NCBI GenBank assembly: GCA_006937955.1
Contig: SSNP01000035.1
Coordinates: forward strand, 3,735,302 to 3,799,301
From: Pachypanchax playfairii
Lineage: Eukaryota; Chordata; Actinopteri; Cyprinodontiformes; Aplocheilidae
Direction: 5' to 3'
DNA length: 64,000 nt
The notes beneath the pieces were generated by a model, which saw only the letters and a program-made list of their open reading frames with translations, had not been told where the DNA came from and made no database searches. Position numbers and translations under genes: made by a program. Positions 13,501-24,200 of the stretch are shown piece by piece. The stretch's first letter is position 1. Each line of letters opens with the position of its first letter.

Positions 13501-16500
13501 GAGGCAAATTGGCAAACTGGTGGGAGATGTCTAGCTGAGTCATGCGGCCTGGAGCAACAGCTGCAGATGAAGTCCAGTAATTACCCGTCCACGTGTTCAC
13601 TGCGCTCAGGTGCTTATGACTAACAGGTCCAGGTTTGACGCTCAAACTGACCACATCCAATACATATCAGCCTGATCATCAGCTAATTTCTATTTTTAAT
13701 GATCATGTACAGATTTTCCTTTATTTGAAAAATCAGAACGTTAAGCATTGAATATGTTATTAAGGGACACTTTATAGCAAGACACGTTTGGTAGTGTATC
13801 AACAGAAAGATGCATCACTTAAAGCTGTAATCTGGAGTTTCTTCTCAGAGCCCACCGAGGTGAAAAAAATGTTAATTCCCGCCCCTTTGTGTCCATGATA
13901 CAGTAGCCAGCATCTGCTGTCATCCGTGCAGGTGCGCCACCTTTGTTGCAATGGACACTTCATGGGTAAGTTACATATACTATTTATATGTTTATTTAAG
14001 GCGGTAGCTGCTGCTTGATTCACATGTCTTTGCAGCGTTGTAAACAACCCGTAAACGCCGGCCAGCTGCATGCTAGGTTAATTGAACGGTGTACAATGCG
14101 GATGGCTAATGCTATTAGCTAATGCTGGGTGGCGCACAGTGAAAATTAAATGCGTCCCTATGGGACAATGGGGGCCTTTGATAAAGGAAAAAATATTATG
14201 TTTTTCATACATTATATTACAGAATCGGGTCAAAGTATCGTACATAACTCTTGAAAAGAGGAAAACTATGGATCGCAGCTTTAATGTTCCATCTGAGAGA
14301 GGTTTATCATGTGTCCCTGTGTTTTAGAGTCCATTCAATAATATCCTACAGCTGTTGACCTTATTCCTCTATCAAACCCATACACGGTTTTGCTCAAGTT
14401 TAAAAAGGTTTTTCCAGTGTTAGCCTAAATACTGTTATTTTCCATAAAGCTGTTAGCCTTGTTTATGTATAAATTCATCAAATATAAAGGTTAGACATTA
14501 TTATTGGGGGGTGCCTTGATTTAAGTTGTTTCTAGAGAATGTATTTTAAGTCAGTCTTACAAAAGTGAGGCCTTATAAAACATTGTTTTTTTATTGTAAC
14601 ACTCCAAACCTTTAGGGGGTTTGTATCCAACTACCAGACCTTTAAAACTAAATTATAGATCTACCAGTTTATGTTTTCTACTGTGGTCTCCAATAAATAC
14701 AAAACTAGAATTTATTTACTACAGAGTACTTGGAACTCTGGCACGTTTGGCTGTTGCTGCTCGCCAAGTTCCTACTTTTGCATTTAAGATTTTCAAGCTG
14801 TTTGATGAAAACACATCTTGACCATGTGACAGTGATAAATCTAATATTCGACAACTACAGGTCATCAATGCTGGTGTTGGTGCTGTTATCAGACTTTACC
14901 TTCCATCTGGCACTGAACTAAATAAATAAAGTACAACAGACTATTTGTTTGGTTTGTGGCTTCCATCATTCTTCACTCTTTGACAGCACTGTTTCACTAC
15001 TGCTTTAGCTGTTCTGTGACTGTGCTTCCAGCTGATTGTCCATTGTGGTGCTTCATTTTCACCTGAACATAACTTACAACCCTTACACAAATACATCAAC
15101 TGCGGTTCCCATCAGAACCTGATGATGATGTGGTCTACTAGTCGCACTAGCAACAGGGACGTGCAGTGGAAAGCCCTCCCTGTCTGCCCCTACCATTATA
15201 TGCCCTGTTTACTGGCCTCCCAGAGAACACATCAGCCCACAGAATTTAGAATCAAATATTGCTGTTCATTTTCTAATGTATTAATAATCATGCTCTCTTC
15301 CACTCATCTTATTGTTCCCCCTAAAATACTTGCCACTGTGGGAAACAGAGCTTTAAGTCGTTCTGCCCACTCTCAATAAACATCAGATACACTGACGGTC
15401 TTCCTACATTTAAATAAAAACTTTTAATTAAAGTTTTGTATGGTGACCTTGGGTCTAGAAAGATGCCCACAAATAAAATGAAAAAGAAAAAGAGGTGAAA
15501 CTTCTGTAGCTCCTTGCTTTGAAAAAATATCCGACATTTCAACAATGAGAGTACAGCAGCAGGACTTGTTGCTTAGCTTTCATCCCTAAAAAATAAAAGA
15601 CAATAATAGTACCACAGTCATCATAACACCTAAAATACTTCTGCTAATAATGAAGTAAAAACACTAACTTAAGCAAGTAAACACTGTGGCAGTATTTTTA
15701 AGTTCTGTCAGCTGTAACTTTAAAACAGCATCAATTCTTTACGTGCATCCAGTTTATGAAGGAACTCAGTCACTACTACTTGGAGACATATTTACAGATC
15801 GTCTGTCTCTTCATGTTCACCTCAGTAAAATCAATGATGAGTTCTGGTCTGCGTGAAAGATAAATCTCCATGATTTTTTCACTCTGCAACTTTTCAGTTA
15901 AAGAGGCTCTTCCATTAGAAACAGTTTTTCTGAGGTTTCTGTTGAATATTTTAGCTCCACAGGTGTTCTTACCTTCATAGTGGGTGTGAAAACAGGTCAA
16001 CAACTTCTCTTTCAGTTTTTATCTCTCAAACTACGCAGGTGGTGATAACACCCGAGTTCTCCCGAGTCCAAACGGTCTGTATCTGTTTCGTCATAACTCA
16101 TTTGTTCGTTAGTATTCATCAGCTCCCGCAGTTGAAACCACACCTAGCATGCTGCTGGCTAAAAGCTGTTAGCAGAAGATGTAACAAACAGGAAGAGACT
16201 ACGTGTCCTGTTGCCATGCATAGTGGGGCAGGAAACAGTATTCTTTGCTCTCATAGGCTAGTTTGTTAGCCAATCTGAGTCCAGCAAATTTGAATAATGA
16301 ATATGAACGAGCTGCTGACGAAGCAGCCTGACAGAAGGAGCCGGAACCACCCGATCTTTGATGTAGACAGATTGAAAGGTCTGTTAATCAGTGTTTCCTG
16401 GTATTTTTTAGATATAAAATGTTTCATATTACTGGTTAATACTTAAGAAATAACCACAAAGTCCTGAAATTTGTATGAAATTTTTAATCTTTAACTAACA

Positions 16501-18033
16501 GCATCCTACTAAAGCAGAACTACAGAAATATTTACATGTTTGTCTCATCAGAACAGACGGACCTCAGAAAATCCCAGACTTTGTGCAACCAACACAGTTT
16601 TAAAGGAAACTGATGTTCACAGCATATATTGATGTGATTCACATTTTTTCAAATAGATGAAAACAAACAATTATTATAATTGTGAAATCACCTTATGATG
16701 TATTATTTTGTCATAGCTGTGTAAAACTTTTGAACAGTGCAGTACTTTAAGGTTTGTTTAAACAAATGCAAATTTAATTTGCTTGACTAAAAAAAGCACA
16801 TTTTACGTGCAGTATTTTTAAAACAGAAATACGCTCAGGGGGTCATTTTATCGTCTTTGGTGTCCCTGATTTGCTACTTTTAGAAAACAGCTTTTAGTGG
16901 CATTAAACTAAAAAACATGGACCCAAAAAAACATATCCCCTTCAACCTAAAGTCTTCACACTCGCAGGTGAGATAAAATTAATGCTACTTTAACTCTGTG
17001 ATTTGGATCTTGTCTGTGTCTATATTTATGTAATGTGTGTCTGTTTATCATGTAATGGTTATTCTACTAAAAGTAACACAATTATAGGTGAGGATGCAAC
17101 AGACATACACCCATAAACAGTAAACTTAATTTAATGTCATGGCTCTGGTAAAAGCTATGACCTCCACAACAAGACAATTATGTTTCTGAACACGTCAGTC
17201 TTTTTGTTCTTATTTGTATCTTGCTCCATTTGCAATTGTACACAAAGTTGCAAGGCAAGTAGTGCAAGAATACAGCTCGTTTTTAACTGTTTCTTTGTAG
17301 CTGCTGCTGATTCCCGAGGAAAGGGTTGTTTCCTCACAGTCACACATAGATGATCCCTGTCTGTTCTAATAAATATCCCCAACAATCTGTCATCTGACGG
17401 CATCATGTTTCATCAGCTGATCAATATGCCAAGAAAGCTTGACCCACAAAACCCGTTTGATGACTGCGGCCTTTGAGGGTGATGAGCTGAGATCCCAGAG
17501 ATCAACTGTCTTCCAAAAACTAGCATTTTCATTTAACACACAAGGCTAAAGCGAACGAATTGCTAGGTGTATGACTTACTCAGTGGTCCTCCAGGTCCGA
17601 GTGCCTGGTCCTTGGCAGGTGGAGTACCGCTCTGTCGCTCGAAGTTACCAGGGTTGGAAAAATAATCCCTCAGCCTCGGAAGCTCCCTTCCTGCTTCCAG
17701 CAGTTCAGTGTGAAACTCCAAGGCCGTGAGAATGTATTGGTCCCTTAATAACTGCGCAGCAATGACATCCACAGATACCCGTGTTTCGATGTTGCCTGCC
17801 ATAGAAGAGGTAGCAGCGGCCGACACGGAGATGCCTTCAGCACTGGGGCTCGTACGGTTGCTAGACAGCAGGAGCGTCGGAGGCTCGGCGTCTGCTGGCG
17901 GAGAAAACGGATTGCCTGGCGGTGGCCCTGGCGCTCCCTCACTCGGGCTCCTTTCTGTGTCAACTGTTTCATTTGGACGCCGTTCTGCTTCTTCTTCAGA
18001 GTCACTGAGATTAAACGGGTTGACCGACGCCAT
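1516..18033 (-). CDS. relch: relch (KIAA1468), 5' eleven exons; partial, continues off the left edge
   Basis: RELCH binds RAB11 on recycling endosomes and tethers them to the trans-Golgi for cholesterol transfer (family knowledge). Minus-strand exons in transcript order: 17580-18033, 10171-10260, 5649-5720, 5440-5495, 5198-5311, 4859-5053, 3380-3474, 2902-3043, 2651-2808, 1697-1772, 1516-1611. They join in frame into 516 codons; the human protein is about 1,200 residues, so the HEAT-repeat half lies outside the window. Visible parts: an acidic N-terminus with two NPF tripeptides (5-7, 41-43), a LisH-like block at about 87-131 (AAQLLRDQY), a coiled coil near 181-208 (FELRKAKETIQALRANLT), the LisH motif at 232-262, a second coiled coil at 328-365, a Ser-rich linker, then the conserved block RKLSPAFQQALLSFCR and the start of the HEAT region (MLGRCLPHIVPNVLLAKRE). 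The ATG at 18033 has a purine-rich context and fits the family; an in-frame ATG at 18060 is less likely. Donors after exon 3 (GTGTGG) and exon 7 (GTCTGT) are weak. Confidence 0.95.
3921..4478 (+). mobile_element. TTAA-flanked MITE family 1, copy A (relch intron 6)
   Basis: Left end is TTAA (3917-3920) followed by AGAGGCCCTTCCAT. The body matches the other family-1 copies, including a CCAATCAGAGTCCAGCAAAT-like core at about 4279. The right end is lost after CCACAAAGTCCTGAAA. The rest of intron 6 (3475-4858) shows nothing identifiable. Confidence 0.85.
5198..5311 (-). CDS. relch: relch exon 5, encoding the LisH motif
   Basis: This 114-bp phase-0 exon encodes residues 225-262, including KRALNFLVNEYLLKNEYKLS and ITFSDENDD. 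This is the LisH dimerisation motif that names the protein and is nearly identical to the mammalian segment. It is flanked by a CTTCAG acceptor at 5312-5317 and a GTAAAA donor at 5192-5197. Confidence 0.93.
7500..9400 (-). mobile_element. Decayed non-LTR retrotransposon (CR1/L2/Rex-like LINE) in relch intron 2
   Basis: Reading the minus strand, endonuclease-like pieces come first: ALIFTETWP near 9230, then AVYNPLQANAKLALAQLHLA at about 8900-9000. Reverse-transcriptase pieces follow: TGPDSIPHQVFKDC near 8460-8500, VSLTPVVMKSFGRLVVSH near 8350, FSIIIPIKL near 8170, and TPQGCIFGPMLYSLFTHNC near 8000-8050. Their order matches fish LINE polyproteins, but they lie in different frames with stops, and no catalytic FADD box is seen. 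The element is dead and has the same orientation as relch. The ends are approximate; the tail near 7500-7900 is inferred from its position after the RT. The rest of intron 2 (5721-10170) shows nothing else identifiable. Confidence 0.8.
11886..12575. mobile_element. PIF/Harbinger-like DNA element with TAA target duplication
   Basis: Terminal inverted repeats of about 22 bp: the left end starts AGCCCTAGTCGCACTGGATT, and the right end, read inward, starts AGCCCTATTCGCACTGGATA. Both sides are flanked by TAA (11883-11885, 12576-12578), the 3-bp TWA target typical of PIF/Harbinger. Short ORFs inside (minus 11971-12225, plus 12160-12399) show no recognised transposase motif, so it is probably non-autonomous. 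It lies in relch intron 1. Confidence 0.75.
13823..14280. mobile_element. TTAA-flanked MITE, family 5 (relch intron 1)
   Basis: Flanked by TTAA at 13819-13822 and 14281-14284. The ends are imperfect inverted repeats: left AGCTGTAATCTGGAGTTT, right read inward AGCTGCGATCCATAGTTT. No coding content is recognised. Confidence 0.65.
15902..16480 (+). mobile_element. TTAA-flanked MITE family 1, copy B (relch intron 1)
   Basis: Left end is TTAA (15898-15901) then AGAGGCTCTTCCATTAG. It is collinear with copy A to TTTGTATGAAA; the terminal GGCCTCT is lost on the right. Confidence 0.85.
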
Positions 18034-19295
18034 TTTTTTCACTATAATGATTTTTTGCAATCCAAATAAGCTAAGCTAATCAGACCCGCCTCTTCCTGAA
18101 TGGATAGAGGTGTATGTGCCTTCTATAAGGGAAAGGAACGAGAACGCCTGATTGGCTACTTTGGAGTGTCGTAATTAAAACCCCGCCTCTTTCATGGGAT
18201 TCTACAAAATAACTGGTTATTTTTCACAAAACAAGGCGTGGCATGTCTAATGATTGACAGCTCTTACTAGCTAATAAATTGTAAAAAAAAATAAAAACTG
18301 TTCCAAATAACATTATAAAAAAAATCCATAATGCGAATTATTAAACAACACAACTCTAGTTTATTCTCTTCTGAGACGTTTTAAGTCAAAAACCTACTGG
18401 AAACAGATTGACCACACTACCCATAATTCAGCTGCACGCACATGCGTCAAAAGTCAACGACGTCAGAGCCAAAACAAGGAAGGGACCTCTCGTGGAGACT
18501 GCTTTTCTTAAAGTAATCTTATTAGAAAGAGGGATGGTTGGTTCTGTTGTAGCATCCAGTTAAAGATTACGTTGATCTTGTTTTGAACTCTTAATCTGTT
18601 TGATTCTCGACATATTAATAGGTAAACTACGAAGACGAAACGTTAGCAAACAAACCAGTGATGAATGGATGAAATCTGGATTGTGGTGGATTTGCGCTCT
18701 GCCATTCATTCCTTAACAAAACATCTTATGTTAAGATCAAGTTGACGCAACATACAGGTAAAACGACTTTTGTATGGTCTATGATTTCGCTGAATTTTCT
18801 GAACGTCTCTTGTTACACATGCTGGAAAAATCAGATACACATAAACATTTGTTTATGTTCTAATTTGTTTTTTCTTTCTTTTATGCTCACTAACATATGG
18901 TCATCGGATTAGTTCCGTGTTAAATCCCTCCATTACACAAATTAAAATAGTGTCATTGTAAAGAAATGTTTTTCTCTTTGATTGATCTCCCCAAGCTTGA
19001 ATCATGTCATTTTTAGACTGAACTTGTAGAACTTTAATCTTTTCTGAAAAACCTCTTAATCTCTTCTTTGGCTTTTAACAGGATTTAAATCTTATATTAG
19101 TGTTTGAAATTTGTTGTGCTTGTTGTTTTTGATCTGAACTTTTACCTAATTTTATGCTACTTGTATCCTGATCATTTCAGCCAAGATTGTTTTTATAAAT
19201 AAATTTGACTTGACTTTTGCTTTCTTACATCTCCCAATGAAATCTTCCCTCTATAAAAGTTGCTCTTCAGAGCCAGTGTGGTATTGACAGTCAAA
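18034..19295. promoter_or_regulatory. Head-to-head relch/pign promoter region with a likely pign 5' UTR exon
   Basis: The two start codons diverge across 1.26 kb. Near 18150 there is an inverted CCAAT box (GATTGGCTAC). At 18418-18432 the stretch ACTACCCATAATTCA resembles a ZNF143/Staf site with one core mismatch, and a GACGTC palindrome lies near 18459. A consensus-like splice donor (CATACAG|GTAAAA) ends a probable untranslated pign exon at 18757, and an acceptor TTGCTCTTCAG ends at 19270, 25 bp before the pign ATG. Transcription starts cannot be fixed from sequence alone. Confidence 0.6.
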
Positions 19296-21255
19296 ATGAG
19301 GATGATCACCTTTTTCCTGGTTGGACTGACAGTCCACGTGGTCTTCTTCCTATCCATCTTTGACATTTACTTCACTTCTCCCCTGGTCCACGGCATGACG
19401 CCCCAGTCCACGCCGCTGCCACCCCCGGCCTCCAGACTGGTGTTAATTGTGGCCGATGGCCTCAGAGCCGACAGTCTCTTTTCGCTTCTCCCCAATGGCT
19501 CATCTAGGACTCCATACCTAAGGTTGGGAAACTGATTTAAAACAGCTAGCTTTAAAATGGTGTGTGCGTTCCATTTACAAATTGCTCTTAATATATTTGT
19601 GCGTGCGTCTTTTAACCATTACCAGGCATCAAATAGAAGAAGGTGGGACCTGGGGTGTCTCTCACACGCGTGTGCCCACTGAGTCTCGACCCGGTCATGT
19701 TGCGCTCATCGCAGGTTTTTATGAGGATGTCAGCGCAGTCGCTAAAGGTGTTGTTGAAATTTCTGCATGAAGATTGTCTCAAAATAAATTGGGATGTTTT
19801 ACTTTTATCTGCTTCTGAATGTGTTTTTGTGTGTTTGTGGCTCAGTTTCTAACTGTTTGTGTGTTTATTCTCAGGCTGGAAGGAGAATCCTGTCGAATTT
19901 GACTCTGTGTTTAATGAGAGCAGAAACACTTGGTGCTGGGGAAGCCCGGATATCCTGCCTATGTTCGCCAAAGGTAGACAAAACCAATAACCTTTACCAG
20001 AAACAGAGGACACAGATATCATGTTTGTCAAAAATACCCCCAAAATGATTATTAACACATGTTTAATTGTTAGATTGGATCTGAATTATATTACATTTTT
20101 CCTTGGTGTTCTTTCAGGTGCGAGTGGAGACCATGTGTACACTCACACCTACCCGGCAGAGGAGGAAGACTTCGCCTCCACAGATGCTTCCAGGCTGGAC
20201 ACTTGGGTGTTCACACAAGTCAAGGTACTGACAATAAACACGACTCCTGTGATTGGTCTATTCAACAAAACTGACTATAAATGTCATTTTTAAATTTCAA
20301 GTTTAAAATGTTTTGCTTAAACAAACAAAATAATATAACTCGTTCTTTTAACAGTCCTTCTTCCAGTCGGCAAAGTCAAACGCCACTCTGAAGTCCCGTC
20401 TGCTCCAGGATAAGAACGTCTTCTTTCTGCATCTGCTCGGCATCGACACGAACGGACACGCTCATCGACCGATGTCACAGTGAGTGGATTGTTTTGGGAT
20501 TTACTCATCTTGTTTTACCTTTTCTCTTGTACTTCACGGATCATTTTCATAAGCACTAGCAAACATTTCCACATAAGCAGTCGCAGATGAGATGATATTT
20601 ATCTCGTACTTTAGGGAATACCTGGATAACATCGCTCTAGTTGACATGGGTGTAGCTGAGCTGGTGTCGTTGGTGGAGGACTTCTTTGGTTATGATAGCA
20701 GAACCGCCTACGTGTTCACCTCTGACCACGGGATGACAAACTGGGGTAAGAGTTTGATTGGTATTAAATGCTGATTACTTATAAAATGTTTGAATTTATC
20801 AATGAAAAACAAATATACGATGAACAAATCTCAGCGCTGGCACTATTGTATCTTCAGGCTCCCACGGCGCTGGTCATCCTTCAGAAACACTTACACCTTT
20901 AGTGGTTTGGGGAGCTGGAGTTAATACGGCTCAGAGAGTCACAGAACCTCAGCCGTATGAGGACGGATACATACAAGGTTCACACTGTTCTCATTTGTCT
21001 TAAGACCTACGCTATTCCTTCTGTTTATACACTTTCCGTCTTCACGTTTGTGTTTGTTTGCCTCAGATTGGAAGTTGGAGCACGTTCGTAGAGTTGATGT
21101 CAATCAGGTAAGAATCCTAGCAAAATGCTATATATAATGTATTCCTTTGATCACTTACTTTGATTTACATAACGTGGTTTGTATCATCTTTTCAGGCAGA
21201 CATCGCTCCGCTCATGACGTCTCTCATTGGTTTGCCCATTCCCGTTAACTCTGTT
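19296..21255 (+). CDS. pign: pign exons 1-9: alkaline-phosphatase-like catalytic domain
   Basis: Visible catalytic-site motifs: VADGLRAD with metal-binding Asp54; RVPTESRPGH with the candidate nucleophile Thr94 and His100; LLGIDTNGHAH (Asp216, His220); FTSDHGMT (Asp264, His265); and GSHGAGHPSETLTP (His277). These are the conserved residues of the PIGN/PIGO/PIGG phosphoethanolamine transferase superfamily. All are intact, so the enzyme should be active. Confidence 0.93.
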
Positions 21256-24200
21256 GTACGTAAACTAAATAAATAAAGTGGCATATTTAAAGATCCACTC
21301 CAATCATCTTTTGAGCTATTTTAAAGCGTTCTCAATGGTCTTTAAATTAGGACTATGACGTTTTAACTCAAAATCACAAAACCTGTGCCATTTTCTAGGG
21401 CCTAGTTTCTGCATAGCGTTAGTAGCTCATAAGCGATTCACCTCTGTGCTATGGGTGGAACTGTTGGTGTGGAAGATCCCCCATCCCCTCCCCGTTGCTG
21501 AGAGCTGTATGGTTATGCTAGTCACTACCCCTAGCTTACAGCTAGCGGAGGAGGAGCTTTTCGCCCACCCAGTGCATTTTCTACGTAACGCACCTTTTTA
21601 AAATGCATTTTTTGCGTCTGCTATTGATTCACAGCGATTTGAATGCAGTAAAACTCAGAAATGCAATTTTAAGCTTGATTTTCTACAGCTATGTCCTCTA
21701 GCATATCTGTTTATGCTAGCGCTACAGTTAGCTTACAGCTAGCGGAGCAGGAGCTTGTAGCCCACCTAGAGCCTTTTCTATGTCACAAACACATTTTTTT
21801 AAACCACATTTTGTGCCTGCTACTGATTCATAGCGATTTGAATGCAGAAATACTCAGAAATGCAATTTTGAGCTTAATTTTCTTAAGATATGTCCTCTAG
21901 CATCAGAAAAATGCCACAAGAACATGTTAACAATGCGGAAACCACAATTTTCATCAGAGTGGGTCTTTAAGTTGATCTAATTTTAGAAAGTTGTTTGAAA
22001 CTATTCTGAACCCAATTTAGTACTTGTAAAAGTAATTTATTAGTAGTTATATGTCATAATCTTTTTAATGTATGCAAATTGTAAAATACAATGACTGTGT
22101 GTGTGTGTGTGTGTTCAGGGTGTGTTGCCACTCCTCTACCTGAACAATAGCGACCAGTTCAAGGCAGAAAGCATGTACACCAACGCCGTCCAAGTACTGG
22201 AGCAGTTCAAGGTACCACGGTGGAGGTTATTGCTGTACAGCAGCTGGCATGTTGATTAGCTGCTACCTGTAATGTCGTAGCTCTAAAGTTTGTGGTTAAA
22301 GCGTAGTGATAGAAGTGTCTTTGCTTTTTTAATAGATGAAAATGAGCCAGAAAGAAGAAACAACCTTGTCTTTTCTCTTCACGCCATATGAGTGAGTACA
22401 GTTTGTAAAATCCTTACTTTTATTAAAGAGGCCATTTCACACAAATTTCAGGACTTTGTGGTTATTTCTTAAGTATTAACCTGTAATATGAAACATTTTA
22501 TATCTAAAAAACGTCAGGAAACACTGATTAACAGACCTTTCAATCTCTCTGCATCAACATTCAGCTGGTTTTGTCAGGCTTCGGCAGCAACTCATTAATA
22601 TTCATTATTTGAATTTGCTGGACTCGGATTGGCTAACAAACTAGCCTACTAGCCTGTTTCATGCCCTGCTGCGCATGGCAACAGCAGACATAGTCTGTTC
22701 CGGTTTGTTACGTCTCATGCCAGCAGCTTTTAGCCAGCAGCATGCTAGGCGTGGTCTCAACTGCAGGAGCTGATGAATACTAACAAAGAAAGGAGTTGTG
22801 TCGAAACAGCTGGGATTTACAGCTCTGCCTCTTGAATGCACAAAAAATACAATGTGACTGCTTCCACAAACAAGATATTTAGCATCACTTTTGGACAATG
22901 GAAGTAGACTCTGAAGTGACAACTTTCTTTATATTTAGTATTTTGTCAATGACCTGCATGTCCTCATATATGTGTGGCTTTCTTCAGGTACTCTGGTTTC
23001 CTTAGATAAGTCAATGTACCTTTATCTTTTTAAGGTTTCAGATGGTTTGAGAATATTTGGAGACTCTTATTGTGAATAACTGAAAGAAGTTCTGATATTG
23101 TGATTGACATTGTGCAACAAAGTATAGGCCACGCCTCTCTAAGGGATTCTGGAAAATAAAAGCATAGAACAGTTGGATTTAGTAGCGAAGTGGTTTTCAC
23201 TTGACTTTATTTAACATTTGTATTTTAGTCCTAAATCTCGGAAACAAACCAAATAATCTCCGTCTAACTTGCTTTTTTCGCGTGATCCTCGTGTGCTGCT
23301 GTTCTGCTTTTCATCCAATGTCCTTCCTAAACATAAAGAAGCTTTTTTCTGATAGTTATGCACCAAGAGCATATTTAAATAATACTTTACACTCCTGTCT
23401 TGGTCTGGTTTGTTTTTAGACTCCTGACTGAGTCAAAGCAAGCAGAATTCACCCAGAAGGCCCGGATACTGATCCGACTGGAGAAGTACAACGAGGCTGT
23501 GAGTAATAAGAGGAAAGATTTGTTCCAGAGACGAGTTTTCTGTTTTGTTCTGTTTTGCATGGAGTTTGCATGTTCTCCCCGTGCATGTGTGGGTTTTCTC
23601 CCACAGACTAAAATATGCTTGAGGTTGATTGGCAGCTCTAAACTGGCCCTAGGTGTGAATTTGTGTGGTTGTCTGTTTATATGAGTCCCTAAAAAGAACT
23701 GGCGACCTGTTCATGTGTGACTCCGCCTCTTGTCCAATGACTGCCGGAGTTTATTCCTTTATTCTTGATTCTAATGCAAAATGTTGTTGTGTTTGTGCTC
23801 CTGATCTCTTGTCAGATCTCTCTGTGCCGGACTCTGATCTCGCTCTCGTTAGAAGGTCTGGTCTACTACCACACCTACGACAGGTTCTTCCTGGGTTGCA
23901 GCGTGGTGCTGGGGTTCGTAGGCTGGACCTCCTATGTCATTTTAATCATACTGAGGACTCACGCCAGCATACATAGGGATCCTAATCCTGCTAAACAGGT
24001 CGGCACAGTGAAGTGGATTTTTCACTTCTTCAATTAAACAGGTCAATGAGACTCGTGTGTCTAGTCAAACTGGTACTCCTCTTCTTCTGTGCACAGATTT
24101 CCAGTCGTAGTTTGACAAGGCTTTCCCTCTCAGTGGGAGGGGGGATCACCGTGTTTCTGTTCATCCAAAGAAGCCCCGTCACTTACTACATTTACTGCCT

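Larger units (their letters stand above)
10261..17579. other. relch intron 1 (7.3 kb)
   Basis: The intron carries the Harbinger-like element at 11886-12575 and the MITEs at 13823-14280 and 15902-16480. No exon, RNA gene or other repeat could be supported in the remaining sequence; short ORFs here lack family resemblance. Confidence 0.6.

Noticed and set aside
23499..23502. Alternative pign donor giving an exon ending at 23502 (GTAATA)
   Set aside because: It breaks the frame into the next exon; GTGAGT at 23499 restores it and is a stronger donor.
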